Shown here: one piece after another, positions 1 through 9,159 of the stretch
How positions within the stretch are numbered: the first letter of the stretch is position 1
Layout: the number at the start of each line of letters is the position of its first letter
Assembly: GCA_050485905.1 (NCBI GenBank)
Contig: JBJHCH010000005.1
Location: 1-64,000 of the forward strand
From: JAWLCA01 sp050485905
GTDB taxonomy: Bacteria; Pseudomonadota; Alphaproteobacteria; Rhodobacterales; Rhodobacteraceae
DNA: 64,000 nt
Direction of reading: 5' to 3'
Made by a program: the position numbers and the translations under genes
The notes under the pieces: generated by a model
What the model saw: the letters and a program-made list of their open reading frames with translations, nothing else
What the model was told of the DNA's origin: nothing
Database searches by the model: none

Positions 1-53
1 ATACCCACTACATCCGCACCATTCACGGGATCGGCTACGTCTTCGCTGGTTAG
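1..53 (+). CDS. Response regulator, OmpR/winged-helix family (C-terminal end only)
   Basis: Only the last 16 codons are inside the window; the stop is at 51–53. The visible residues (IRTIHGIGYVFAG) match the end of the OmpR/PhoB winged-helix DNA-binding domain, where the wing is followed by a G-x-G-Y-x-F signature. The gene ends 33 bases before a hybrid histidine kinase on the same strand, so the two may form one signalling operon. A hybrid kinase that carries its own receiver does not need a partner regulator, so that pairing is inferred. The receiver domain and the regulated genes cannot be seen. Confidence 0.8.
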   Translation, partial: THYIRTIHGIGYVFAG

Positions 54-86
54 CAAGCGCGGCAGCCCACGGCGCCGGAGGCGCAA

Positions 87-3000
87 ATGGCTGAAAAGAT
101 ACCATCAGAAAGTCGCGGTGATCCGTCCGGCAACAGGGATACCAAACCTGCGGCACCAGCGGCTGCGTTCCGGATCGAAGGTGAAGTACACACGTTCATC
201 GACGGCCTGCCTGACCCGATCTGGGTGTTTGACCGGCAAACACTGCGCATCGTCCTTGCCAATCCCGCCGCGGGGCAGATGCTGGGCTACAACACAGACG
301 AACTCTCGCAACTGACCATCGCGGACCTGCGTTTCCCTGAAGACGTACCTGCGCTGCGCGATGCCGTTGCCAACCTAGGCGAGGACGAGGTGAGCGGCGG
401 TGTCTGGCGGCTGCGCAGCAAGTCGGGTGCCATTGTCCACGCGGATTTTCACTGGAAGCCAATCGTGCACGGTGGCCGCGCCTCGGTGTTGGCCTCGATC
501 CGTGATGTCACGCGTCTTGTCGCGCTGGAACGTGAACGCGCGGCGCTGCTGGCCGAAACCGAAGTGCAGCGCAATGCGGCGGAAGCCGCCGCGCAGCAGT
601 TCCGCGAGATCGTTGAATCTGCGCCGGGCAAGTTTCTGGTCATCACACCAGAGGACTATCGCATCGTCGCGGCCAGCGATGCCTATCTGGACGCGACCAT
701 GACTCAGCGTGCCGACATCCTTGGTCGAACCATCTTCGACGTCTTTCCGGACGACCCAGACGACCCGGACCCAGAGGGCGAGGCAGCGTTGCGCGCATCA
801 ATCACGCGCGTCGGATCGAAGGGCGTGAGCGATGCCATGGGCATCCTGCGCTTTCCGATCCCGCGCCCGGCCCATCTGGGCGACGGCCATGAGGAGCGAT
901 ACTGGAGCATCGTCAACGCCCCGATCCGTGACGCAAGTGACAGGATCGCCCTTGTCGTCCATCGGGTAGAGGACATGACAGAGTTCGTGCAGGCGGGCCG
1001 ACTGGACGAACTGGCCGATGATGCCGTGCGAGATTTCGCAGTGGAATTGCTGCAGCGCACCGAGGATTTGCAAAAGGTGAACGCTCTGCTGCTCGAAAAG
1101 GAGGCCAATCTTCGCACCGCTCAGCGCCTCCTAGATATTGGCATATGGAAGCTCGACATCGAAACCGGCGCGATGTGGTGGTCCGAGAACCTGGCCGAGC
1201 TTTGCGGCCTGACGTCCGACCAGGCCCCCCGCGGTGTCGATGACTTCGTGGCCCTGCTGCACCCGGAAGATAGCGCAGATGCGCAGTCGGAACTTCAGAC
1301 CTTCCTGGCCAACGGCGCAACCCATGTCGAGTTCCAACACCGCCTGCTGTTACCTGACGGGCGCGTGCTGCACATGCGCGGCGTGGGAGAGCGAGCCGAG
1401 ACACGCGACGGCCAGATGATCGTCGGCGTGGTCCAGAATGTGAGCGATCAGATCGAGACCTCGCGTGAGCTTTCGCGGATGAACGACCTGTTGCAGATTG
1501 CGGGGTCCATCGCGCGCTTTGGCGGCTGGTATGTAGCGGTCGGCAGTGACGTGGTGGAATGGTCAGAGCAGTCAGCCGAAATCCATGACCTGAGTCCAGA
1601 TGTCATCCCCACCGTGGCGGAGGCGATCAACTACTATATCCCCGAGCATCGGGATCGCATTCGCCACCTTTTCCAAGCGTGTATAGGGGAGGGCGTGCCG
1701 TTCGACGAGATGCTCCAGATCGATACTGCCGCGGGGCGACGGATCTGGATTCGCACGGTCGGAAGGCCCGTCCACGACGGCAGCGGGGCGATCGTCGCGG
1801 CCCAGGGTGCGCTTCAGGACATCTCGGATATTGTAAGGATGCGCGACCACTCCGAAGAACTGGCCCATAGTCTCGTGCGCACACTGGAGAGCATGTCCGA
1901 CGCGATGGTAACTCTGTCGCCTGACTTCCGGTATACCTTCGTCAACAGTCAGGCAGAACGCCTGCTGAAGCATAAGCGCGACGCGCTCATCGACCGCGTG
2001 ATCTGGGATGTCTTTCCCGATGCAATCGGCTCGGTCGTCCAGAAAGAATTCGAACGGGCGATGGCGACCGGCGAAGCCGTCCGCTTCGAGTATTACTATG
2101 CCGAGCCGCTTGATACCTGGTTCGAGGTCAATGCCGATCCCAGTGCCGAGGGCTTGGCAGTGTACTTCCGCGACATCGGCGAGAAGCATCGGGCCGAGGC
2201 GGCGTTGCGCCGTTCGGAAGAGCGTTTTCGCATGGTAACGCGCGCCACCGACGACATGATCTGGGATTGGGATGTCGCCACCGGGGCGATCTGGGCCAAC
2301 GAGCGGATGCAGCAGGTTCTGGGCCACGGATATGACAACGCTCCGTCCGATATCGACCTCTGGAAGGCCCGCGTGCACCCTGAAGATCTTGGGCAGATCC
2401 GCCACGATTTCGAACAGGCCGTGGCGAACGGGGCCGATATCTGGCAGGCCGAGTATCGCTACCTGCGCGCCGATGGCCGTTTTGCGACGCTGTTAGATCG
2501 CGGCGTCTTCCTGCGCGATGGCGACGGCCGGCTTGTTCGGATGATCAGCAGTGTGGTCGACGCGACCGAGGCACGCGCCGCAGAGGCACAGCTACGTCGC
2601 GCGCTGAGGCTGGAGGCCGTCGGGCAGCTGACGGGCGGGCTGGCACACGACTTCAACAATCTGCTTACGATCATTCTGGGCAACGCAGAGCTTCTGGCGG
2701 AGCGGCTGGACCAGCCGCGCCTGCAACGGATGGCACAGCAGACGGCGCAGGCCGCTGAACGCGGCGCTGAAATCACCAGCCGCCTGCTCTCCTTTGCCCG
2801 CCAGCAACCACTTGCCCCGCTCTCAGTGGACGTGACCACGCTGATGCAGTCTATCGACGGGCTGCTCCGCCGCACCGTCTCCGAGGAGATCGAACTGCTT
2901 ATTCTTGCCGATCCCTTGCCGGGTGCCGCGCTTTGGCACGCGCAGGTCGACCCCGGCCAACTTGAACTTGCGGTGCTGAACCTCGTGATCAACGCGCGTG

Positions 3001-3737
3001 ATGCCATGCCGGGCGGTGGCAAACTGACGATCGGAAGCGAAAACGTCACGCTGAAGGCCGCCGACGTTGCGGCGCACGATGATGTCGCGCAAGGCGACTA
3101 TGTTGCGATCACGGTCACCGACACCGGCACCGGCATGGCGCCAGAGGTGGTAGAACGCGTCGTCGAACCCTTCTTCACCACCAAGCCCGAGGGAAAGGGC
3201 AGCGGTCTCGGCCTCAGCATGGTCTATGGCTTCGTCAAGCAGTCGGGCGGGCATATCACGATAGAGACGGAGCAAGGCCGCGGCACGTCGGTGCGGCTTC
3301 TTTTTCGACGCGCCGATCCAGTTTCTGGTGCGGACCCAATTGATCAACCGTCAGCTCTCGCCGATGGCAGCGAACATATACTGATCGTGGAGGATGATCC
3401 CCATGTGCGTGATCATCTGGTCGATCAGTTGAACAGTCTCGGGTACCGCGTCTCCAGCGCGCCGGATGGTGCGAGGGCGCTCCAATTGCTCGATGCGATG
3501 ACCGATCTCGATCTGTTACTTACCGATGTTGTGATGCCCGGGGGCATCAACGGTCGGGAACTGGCGGACCGGGCGCGGCAGAAGCAGCCCGAACTGAAGA
3601 TCCTGTTCACCTCGGGCTATAGCGAGAATACGCTGATGAGCAGGGGACGGCTTGACGACGGGGTGGAACTGCTGAGCAAGCCGTTCCGAAGGCAGGACCT
3701 TGCCGCAAAGATCCGCAAGGTGCTGGAAAGCGCATGA
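87..3737 (+). CDS. Soluble multi-PAS hybrid sensor histidine kinase
   Basis: This 1216-residue hybrid kinase would autophosphorylate on histidine and pass phosphate to its own receiver. About six PAS-like units begin near residues 37, 172, 341, 467, 597 and 713. The dimerisation/H-box GGLAHDFNNLL carries the phospho-acceptor His854. The ATPase domain shows the N-box (NLVINARDAM), a DTGTGM G1 box and a GSGLGLSM G2 box. A receiver follows from about residue 1095, with phospho-acceptor Asp1147 in LLTDVVMP. No membrane segment or signal peptide is visible, so it is predicted to be cytoplasmic and to sense an internal or diffusible cue such as redox, light or a ligand. The number of PAS units is read by eye. 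No output domain is fused after the receiver, so a separate phosphotransfer protein or regulator is expected. Base composition is a little lower in GC than the core genes downstream. Confidence 0.93.
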   Translation: MAEKIPSESRGDPSGNRDTKPAAPAAAFRIEGEVHTFIDGLPDPIWVFDRQTLRIVLANPAAGQMLGYNTDELSQLTIADLRFPEDVPALRDAVANLGEDEVSGGVWRLRSKSGAIVHADFHWKPIVHGGRASVLASIRDVTRLVALERERAALLAETEVQRNAAEAAAQQFREIVESAPGKFLVITPEDYRIVAASDAYLDATMTQRADILGRTIFDVFPDDPDDPDPEGEAALRASITRVGSKGVSDAMGILRFPIPRPAHLGDGHEERYWSIVNAPIRDASDRIALVVHRVEDMTEFVQAGRLDELADDAVRDFAVELLQRTEDLQKVNALLLEKEANLRTAQRLLDIGIWKLDIETGAMWWSENLAELCGLTSDQAPRGVDDFVALLHPEDSADAQSELQTFLANGATHVEFQHRLLLPDGRVLHMRGVGERAETRDGQMIVGVVQNVSDQIETSRELSRMNDLLQIAGSIARFGGWYVAVGSDVVEWSEQSAEIHDLSPDVIPTVAEAINYYIPEHRDRIRHLFQACIGEGVPFDEMLQIDTAAGRRIWIRTVGRPVHDGSGAIVAAQGALQDISDIVRMRDHSEELAHSLVRTLESMSDAMVTLSPDFRYTFVNSQAERLLKHKRDALIDRVIWDVFPDAIGSVVQKEFERAMATGEAVRFEYYYAEPLDTWFEVNADPSAEGLAVYFRDIGEKHRAEAALRRSEERFRMVTRATDDMIWDWDVATGAIWANERMQQVLGHGYDNAPSDIDLWKARVHPEDLGQIRHDFEQAVANGADIWQAEYRYLRADGRFATLLDRGVFLRDGDGRLVRMISSVVDATEARAAEAQLRRALRLEAVGQLTGGLAHDFNNLLTIILGNAELLAERLDQPRLQRMAQQTAQAAERGAEITSRLLSFARQQPLAPLSVDVTTLMQSIDGLLRRTVSEEIELLILADPLPGAALWHAQVDPGQLELAVLNLVINARDAMPGGGKLTIGSENVTLKAADVAAHDDVAQGDYVAITVTDTGTGMAPEVVERVVEPFFTTKPEGKGSGLGLSMVYGFVKQSGGHITIETEQGRGTSVRLLFRRADPVSGADPIDQPSALADGSEHILIVEDDPHVRDHLVDQLNSLGYRVSSAPDGARALQLLDAMTDLDLLLTDVVMPGGINGRELADRARQKQPELKILFTSGYSENTLMSRGRLDDGVELLSKPFRRQDLAAKIRKVLESA

Positions 3738-3934
3738 GCGAAGTCGGTGGCATATGACGACCCACCGCGTGGTGCCATGTGTGTGTGCAAGGCACACCTC
3801 ATGGTCGACGTGAAGCCGCCGCGGCCGAGCATCGACCTCAGTGACCCATATGTTCGGTAGTAAACGCGATGCCGCATAGAAGGCCGTATGGATCTGTTCG
3901 GCAACGTTCATGCGGTACCGGAAGTGGGGAACTG

Positions 3935-4449
3935 ATGGGCAATCGCGGCATCCTGCACGACCACGACAGGCGCATGCTGCAGACACATGCGCATCAGAAC
4001 TGGGTTACCTGCACCTTGGGCTTCAAAGGCCGCAAGCGCGGTATCATGACGCCCGGAACCTATCCCGAGTTGTTCTTCCTCGACGAAGCGACGGCCTTTG
4101 CATCCGGCCATCGTCCCTGCGCCGAGTGCCGCAGAGACCGCTACAACTCATTCTCTGGCTTCTTGCAACAAACGGACCAACGGCACCCGCTGGACCGAAC
4201 GCTGGCGAACAGCATCAATCGCGCGCTTCATCTGCAGCGCATCGCCAGAGCGGACGAAAGGTCACCTATCAGACGGATGCAGATACCCTACCAGACGGCA
4301 CGATGTTCGTTATCGGGGAAACATCGATGATGGCCTGGCAGACTAGTTTTCTCGAATGGAGCTTCGGCGGGTACACCAGACGACCGGCGCCAGTCTCTGG
4401 CCGCGTTACGGTCCAGACGCCGCGGCCGATTTTCGAGGTTTTCGGGTGA
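3935..4449 (+). pseudogene. Conserved hypothetical protein, frameshifted
   Basis: The reading frame opens at ATG 3935 after a weak GTGGGGA ribosome site and encodes a recognisable start (MGNRGILHDHD) and a Cys-containing block (GHRPCAECRRDRYN). This resembles a conserved uncharacterised family of about 170 residues that I remember from roseobacters. Near base 4250, after HLQRIAR, that frame loses similarity and stops at 4330. The family-like C-terminal part (GRKVTYQTDADTLPDGTM, then FLEWSFGGYTR) continues in another frame to a stop at 4449. One missing base (or two extra) near 4245–4256 explains this. It is either a real pseudogene or a sequencing error. The function of the family is unknown; the CxxC pair suggests metal binding, which is inference. 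The 197 bases between the kinase and this gene contain no convincing gene. Confidence 0.65.
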
Positions 4450-4956
4450 GGTTTCGTTCCGTCTGTTCACCAGACGGCAGAGGGATGATGGCCCGCCAAT
4501 GCTGCGACCTTCGAGATTAAGTCGTGGATAGGTGAGGCCACGCAAAAGCACCAGAGTCACACGACACTGAAGGCTTCTGCGGGCTGAGGGGCTCTGATGA
4601 TGTGACCGCCCCCCGACGGCATCGACACCGGCACGCAACGGCGAGTCCATCAGATCGCCTCCTAGCGGAACCCGGCGATTTCTTGCCTTGAGAGTGCTGT
4701 GGTCTTCCTGTGCAACCCGGCAACCGGCGAACCGGGCGTGGCACTGATGAAGGGCGGCAGCGGCTTGCCCCGCAAAGCGGGCGAAGTCGCGGTAGCCTTC
4801 ATGGCGCGGGCAATGGCTGGGCATCGGTGGAGGTTTTGCGGCCCAAGAACGGACGGTGGGAGCCGCGAAGCAACGCTCGAACGGTGGAAAATTAGGGGAT
4901 AGCAAAAGAAGTTCGGAAACTTTCTTTTTGTTAATCGGATAGATAGGAGAGAAGAG
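4450..4956. other. About 0.5 kb without a convincing gene
   Basis: No frame in this stretch has both a plausible start site and a recognisable protein. The longest open frame, on the minus strand, runs through the tRNA gene and into the frameshifted gene, so it is not credible. Base composition is uneven, with an A/T-rich end at about 4890–4945, just downstream of the tRNA 3' end. No inverted repeats, target duplications or transposase motifs were seen. It may be decayed DNA, consistent with the damaged gene beside it and with tRNA 3' flanks being common integration points, but nothing here proves that. Confidence 0.5.
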
Positions 4957-5032
4957 TGGTGCCGCTGAAGGGACTCGAACCCCCGACCCCATCATTACGA
5001 ATGACGTGCTCTACCAGCTGAGCTACAGCGGC
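4957..5032 (-). tRNA. tRNA-Thr (anticodon CGT)
   Basis: Reading the minus strand, the acceptor stem GCCGCTG pairs perfectly with CAGCGGC, followed by discriminator A and an encoded CCA. The D-arm (GCTCAGCTGGTAGAGC) and T-arm (GGGGTTCGAGTCCC) are standard. The anticodon stem CGTCA/TGATG closes the loop TTCGTAA, so the anticodon is CGT. It reads the threonine codon ACG. Length is 76 nt with CCA. Confidence 0.96.
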
Positions 5033-5155
5033 CGCGGATCCATGGACCCGTGTAACTGGTCACCGCTCCGAAGCCGCGGCTGCCCGCGATCTCGTATCGG
5101 CGTCGTCCTCTTAGGGTTCGGTCGGGCCGAGGTCAACACCGCAATTTGCCGTTCC

Positions 5156-6625
5156 TCAGCGGGCAGAGCGGTCCTCGGGCGGCTCGACATCGGGCCGCAC
5201 GGGCGATGGATCGACACCGGCAGTCGCAGGTTCCGGCTCTGCTGGCTTCGGCGCGCCGACCAATAGCGGCAGCATTTCTGTCTGAGTGGCGCTGGGACCA
5301 GCGCCCTCGGGTGGTTCCACCCAACTCAGCGTATCGAACCCACCGCAGTTCTCGCAAATCGGAACCCACTGGCTGTGAATGTTATGGCAATTGTCACAGG
5401 TCCACTGCGGCCCGCGATTTGCCGTAAGCGCCTTGGACAGCCATCCACGGACGACGGCGTCGTCCTGCCCCTCACCGCGAGCTATGGCGGCCATGATCGT
5501 GAGCACCCGAGCCGTGGGATGAGTTTCCAGCAGATCGCCCAGCGCACGGCGGGCGGCGGGGAAATCCTCGGCTGCGATGTAAAGCTCGGCGCGCAGCAGC
5601 CGGGTTTCCTCGTGATCCGGTTTCAGGTCGGTCAGCGCACGGAACCGCGCTACACGCTCGCCGGGCGTCTCGTCGGGAACGATTTCGGCGAATGCGGCGG
5701 CAAGGTCCGGGTGCGGCCGCGCCTCCCACGCCTTGGCCAGCACGCGGGTGGCATATTTCGGCTTGCCCACGTCGATGTAGCCGCGCGCGGCCATGCAGGC
5801 GGCGGGGATCAGGTCGGGCGACAGCTTGTTGGCGGCGATGGCGGATTCGCGCGCCTCGATGCTGTTGCCTTCCTCGAAAACGTCGCGCGCCTCCTGCAGG
5901 GCCAGAATCGCGTCGCGGCGGCGATAGACGTCGCGGGGCAGTTGCCCGGCGCGGGCCTTGGCGTTCAGCGTGGCGCGCGCGCCCTTCCAGTCATGCTCGT
6001 CGGCCTGCAGCTTCAGCAGCAGGTCCTGGATCTCGGAATGTTGCGGCTTCAGCGCAAAGGCCTTCTTCGCCAGTTTAAGCGCCACGGCTGTGTCGCCCGA
6101 CGCCAGCCGCTGTTTCATCAGCCCGCGCACCCCGGCAAAGCGGGTCCGATCATCGGTCAGCAGCCGCTTGTAGGCGTCCTCGGCCCCCGGACGGTCGCCC
6201 ACCATCTCGGATGCCTGGGCGGTAATCAGCGTGGTCAGTTCCGGCCGGCGCAGCAGTTTCTCGGCGCGCTCCGCCTTGCGCTTGGCCAGATGCCCCTCGC
6301 CCGAGGCCAGCGCAAGCATCCCGTCCGACAGCGCCTGAAATCCCCGGCGTTCGCGGGAGCGGTCGAAATAGCGTGAGATTGCCGTCTCGTCGCCGTTCAG
6401 GAACCGCAGCACCGAAACCAGCAGCCCCATCAGCAGCAGCAGAAGCCAGAGCGCCAGCATCAACAGAACCAGCCCGATCACGGCCTGCAGCGGGCCGAGC
6501 GTCACCTCGAAATTCGCCACCGAAAGGCGTAGGCCCTGATCGGTCTCGATCAGCAGCGCCGCGCCGTAGGTCAGCCCGGCGATGACGGCGACGAAGAGGA
6601 TAATCTTCAACAGGGACCAGATCAT
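5156..6625 (-). CDS. hemY: HemY-like membrane-anchored TPR protein with C-terminal zinc ribbon
   Basis: This 489-residue protein has two N-terminal membrane helices (about residues 4–26 and 46–73). They are followed by a long helical repeat region with the composition of tetratricopeptide repeats, as in the HemY family found next to tetrapyrrole genes. The C-terminal part carries two CxxC pairs (CDNC and CENC, about residues 409–425) that form a likely zinc ribbon, ahead of a Pro/Glu-rich tail. The family's role in heme metabolism is inferred from context and is not a known enzyme reaction; it is not the protoporphyrinogen oxidase of Bacillus also called HemY. It is the last gene of a hemD–mic60–hemY run, 10 bases after the Mic60-like gene. 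Confidence 0.85.
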   Translation of the reverse strand: MIWSLLKIILFVAVIAGLTYGAALLIETDQGLRLSVANFEVTLGPLQAVIGLVLLMLALWLLLLLMGLLVSVLRFLNGDETAISRYFDRSRERRGFQALSDGMLALASGEGHLAKRKAERAEKLLRRPELTTLITAQASEMVGDRPGAEDAYKRLLTDDRTRFAGVRGLMKQRLASGDTAVALKLAKKAFALKPQHSEIQDLLLKLQADEHDWKGARATLNAKARAGQLPRDVYRRRDAILALQEARDVFEEGNSIEARESAIAANKLSPDLIPAACMAARGYIDVGKPKYATRVLAKAWEARPHPDLAAAFAEIVPDETPGERVARFRALTDLKPDHEETRLLRAELYIAAEDFPAARRALGDLLETHPTARVLTIMAAIARGEGQDDAVVRGWLSKALTANRGPQWTCDNCHNIHSQWVPICENCGGFDTLSWVEPPEGAGPSATQTEMLPLLVGAPKPAEPEPATAGVDPSPVRPDVEPPEDRSAR

Positions 6626-6635
6626 GGCGCCGTCC

Positions 6636-8258
6636 TCACTGGGTGTCTATCTCTGCGGCAAGACCGTCGGCGGCCTGGACCGCGGCAAGGCGGGCGCGGG
6701 CGTCATCCAGCCAGCCGGCCATCGCCGGCTGCGCCGGTTCGGGCAGGGCTTCCACCTCGGCCACGGCGGTGGCCAGGTCGCCCGCGCGCAGCGCCGCCTC
6801 GGCCCGCGACAGGGTCGCGTCGGCATCGTCGCCCTCGCGCGGGGACAGGCTGCGGACCTGAAGCTGCGCGCGCAGGAAGCTGCCCAGCCGGTCTACGGGA
6901 TCGGCTGGAGCCTCGGCGGCATGGGCGTCGGACAAGGCTGCACGCGCGACCTCGGGAAAGGTGGCCTGCAACTGTGCAAGCGCCGGCACACCATCCCGCG
7001 CGGCCACCAACGCCTCGGGCGCAGGCAGACCCGCGGCGTCCAGCGCCTCCAGCGCCGGGGCCAGCGGCGTGCCGCTGTCCAGCGCGGCTGCAACCTGCGC
7101 CAGCGCGGCCCGCACGGCGACGGTGCGGGCCGCAGCCTCTGCTTCGGCGGCACGCGCGGCGAGTTCGGATTCCGCCGCCTCGGCGGCCGCATCAGCCTCG
7201 GCGGCGATCCGCGAAACCTCACCCTGCACCGCGTCCAGGCTCTCGCGCAGGGCTGCCAGTTCCGCCGCCTCGGCAGGCGTGCCCTCGGCCACCGGGCGTG
7301 ACTCCAGTGCGGCGATCCGGTCCGATAGCGCGGCCAGCGCCTCGTCATCCGCTGCCGCCGGATCGGACAATCGCGCCTCGACCTCGGCCAGGGCCGCCGC
7401 GAGTTCGCCCAGCCGCCCCTCGACCGCCGACGTATCCGCCGGTGCCACGCCATCGCGCAGGGTCGCCAGTTCACTTTTCAGCGCCGCGATTTCCGCCGAC
7501 TGCGCCTCTGCTGTCGCCGCGAACTCGGCCCGCGCGGCGTTCAGCGCAACCTCAGCGCCGCCGTCACGGTCGGGCAGGAAGGGCAGGTTCAGCCCGGCGC
7601 CCCAGCCGTAGATCGCCACGCCGTAGCCGATCGCGGCGGCCAGAACGCCGCCGAGAAGCGGACCGAGGAACCCGCCAGACCGCTGCGGCGTGGGTGGCGG
7701 TGGTACGGGGCGCACCGGTTCCGCATGGGCAGTGGATTCGGGAGCGGTCGGTTCGGGGTGAAGGGGTTCGGTGACTACCGCCTCCGGTTCTGCAGGCGCC
7801 GGCTCCGCTGGCTCATGCGCGGCAGTCTCCGGCTCCACGGAGGCACCCGCGCCGATTCCGGACGCTTCGGACTCGTCCGCCCGCGCCGCAGCGTCCGTTT
7901 GTTCTGCACTGGGCGTCACATCAGATGCAGGCAGCGGCTTTTCCGCAAAAGGGTCTGCGCGGCGCACCTCATCGACAGAAACCACCTCGGGCTCTACAGG
8001 CTTCTCGGTAACAGGGTCGCGCACCGGCTCTTCGGAAAAGATGTTCTCGGACGGTTCGGATGCGCCTCCGGTCGCGGTTTCATCCGTGCCACCAAGCGGT
8101 TCGCGTCGGTCTGTCGTTGCATCGACAGACTCCATGGTCAAATCGCGGGCTGGCTTGACCACGGCATCGGCCTCGGGCGCGGGGCTCTTGCCCGGCTTGG
8201 GCCTTCCCGTCCCTGCCGTCTTGCCCCCGCGCGCGGTCTTGCCGGTGTCTGACGCCAT
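6636..8258 (-). CDS. Mic60/mitofilin-like inner-membrane protein
   Basis: The product is a 540-residue protein with an acidic, Pro/Glu/Ala-rich N-terminal region. One Gly-rich membrane helix lies near residues 193–218 (FLGPLLGGVLAAAIGYG). A long Ala/Glu/Arg coiled-coil region follows, and the C-terminal domain resembles the mitofilin signature (DRLGSFLRAQLQVR). Alphaproteobacterial Mic60 is the ancestor of mitochondrial Mic60, which bends membranes at cristae junctions, and it is usually encoded beside heme genes, as here. I chose ATG 8258, preceded by GGGGGG, over the upstream in-frame start at 8303, which has no clear ribosome site. The gene lies between hemD and the HemY-like gene. The coiled-coil composition makes similarity searches noisy, so the call leans on context as well as on the C-terminus. 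Confidence 0.82.
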   Translation of the reverse strand: MASDTGKTARGGKTAGTGRPKPGKSPAPEADAVVKPARDLTMESVDATTDRREPLGGTDETATGGASEPSENIFSEEPVRDPVTEKPVEPEVVSVDEVRRADPFAEKPLPASDVTPSAEQTDAAARADESEASGIGAGASVEPETAAHEPAEPAPAEPEAVVTEPLHPEPTAPESTAHAEPVRPVPPPPTPQRSGGFLGPLLGGVLAAAIGYGVAIYGWGAGLNLPFLPDRDGGAEVALNAARAEFAATAEAQSAEIAALKSELATLRDGVAPADTSAVEGRLGELAAALAEVEARLSDPAAADDEALAALSDRIAALESRPVAEGTPAEAAELAALRESLDAVQGEVSRIAAEADAAAEAAESELAARAAEAEAAARTVAVRAALAQVAAALDSGTPLAPALEALDAAGLPAPEALVAARDGVPALAQLQATFPEVARAALSDAHAAEAPADPVDRLGSFLRAQLQVRSLSPREGDDADATLSRAEAALRAGDLATAVAEVEALPEPAQPAMAGWLDDARARLAAVQAADGLAAEIDTQ

Positions 8259-8345
8259 GCTACCCCCCGTCTTTCGGCGGCGAAGCCATGCTGCGCCATC
8301 CACTAACGATCAAACCTAGCCCGCAGTCGGGGTGATCTCAACCGC

Positions 8346-9077
8346 TCAGTCGTCACCAGTGGCAAAACGCGCCGACAACACGGCCTGCAGTTCCGCGATC
8401 ATCGCGCGCGCATCGGGGGTCGCGGCGATGCGCGCGGGTCGCCCCGCACCAGCGGCGCTGCCATTCCAGACCTCGGCCGCCGCCGGGCTGATCGCAACCG
8501 GGTGAAGCCGGGCCGCCGCCCCCGCCGCCGCCTCGGCCAACAGTACGGTCGACCGGGGCGAGAACAGCGGCAACAGCACCTCCGCCGCCGGATCGGCTAG
8601 GAGCGCCCGCGCCTCGGCGCTCAACTCGCGCGCCTGTTGGTCGTAGATCACGGCTTCTGTCGTGGGCAAACCCGCCGCCGTCAGCCACCCGGCGATATCG
8701 CCTGCCGCATGCTGCCCGCGCAGATGCAGCAGCGGCCCCGCCGGTCGGGCGGTCAGAATCTCGGCCACCAGCGCCTCGGCATCGCCCCCGGCGGTCGTGA
8801 TCTGCGCGAATCCCACGCTCCGCGCCGCCGCGGCCGTCCGCGTTCCCACGCACCAGACCGGCCAGTGCCGCCGCGTCTCTGCCCCCGCAAAGCCCGCGAC
8901 GCCGTTCTCCGAGGTGAAGATCAACGCCTGCGCCGGCGACGGATCAACCGCCAGTGCCCGCGGCACGATCTCGATCAGCGGGGCGATGAGAACCGGGATT
9001 TCCCGCCCCAGCGCCGCTAGTGTTTCGCGCGCGAAACGCTCCGATTGCGTCCGTGGCCGGGTCAGTAGCAGCTTCAT
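8346..9077 (-). CDS. hemD: Uroporphyrinogen-III synthase
   Basis: HemD closes hydroxymethylbilane with inversion of ring D to give uroporphyrinogen III, the common precursor of heme, siroheme, bacteriochlorophyll and cobalamin. The 243-residue product opens with MKLLLTRP and has the typical two-lobe pattern, with FTSENGV after the first lobe and LFSPRSTVLL in the second. Sequence conservation in this family is low, so these short blocks and the neighbouring genes carry the call. ATG 9077 follows GGGGGTGGG and is preferred; a GTG two codons upstream (9083) is possible. It is divergent from tsaD across 82 bases. hemC is not in the window. Confidence 0.88.
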   Translation of the reverse strand: MKLLLTRPRTQSERFARETLAALGREIPVLIAPLIEIVPRALAVDPSPAQALIFTSENGVAGFAGAETRRHWPVWCVGTRTAAAARSVGFAQITTAGGDAEALVAEILTARPAGPLLHLRGQHAAGDIAGWLTAAGLPTTEAVIYDQQARELSAEARALLADPAAEVLLPLFSPRSTVLLAEAAAGAAARLHPVAISPAAAEVWNGSAAGAGRPARIAATPDARAMIAELQAVLSARFATGDD

Positions 9078-9094
9078 GCCCACCCCCGCCGGGA

Positions 9095-9123
9095 TTGTGA
9101 AGACCAGACCCCGGTGTTACCTG
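9095..9123 (+). promoter_or_regulatory. Candidate promoter of tsaD
   Basis: TTGTGA and TACCTG are separated by 17 bases, placing transcription start about 30 bases before the tsaD start codon. Both hexamers deviate from the sigma-70 consensus. The element overlaps the candidate hemD promoter on the other strand. Confidence 0.3.
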
Positions 9124-9142
9124 CCGGAGTGACCCCCGGCAA
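9114..9142 (-). promoter_or_regulatory. Candidate promoter of hemD–mic60–hemY
   Basis: On the minus strand, TTGCCG and TAACAC are separated by 17 bases. The position fits a leader of roughly 30 bases before hemD. It overlaps the candidate tsaD promoter, so the two may compete. Confidence 0.35.
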
Positions 9143-9159
9143 CCGCCCGGAGCCGCAGG

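Noticed and set aside
4450..4956. Insertion-sequence remnant
   Set aside because: No transposase motif, terminal inverted repeat or target duplication could be found.
4288..4995. Minus-strand open frame across the tRNA-Thr gene
   Set aside because: It begins inside the tRNA and has no recognisable protein similarity.
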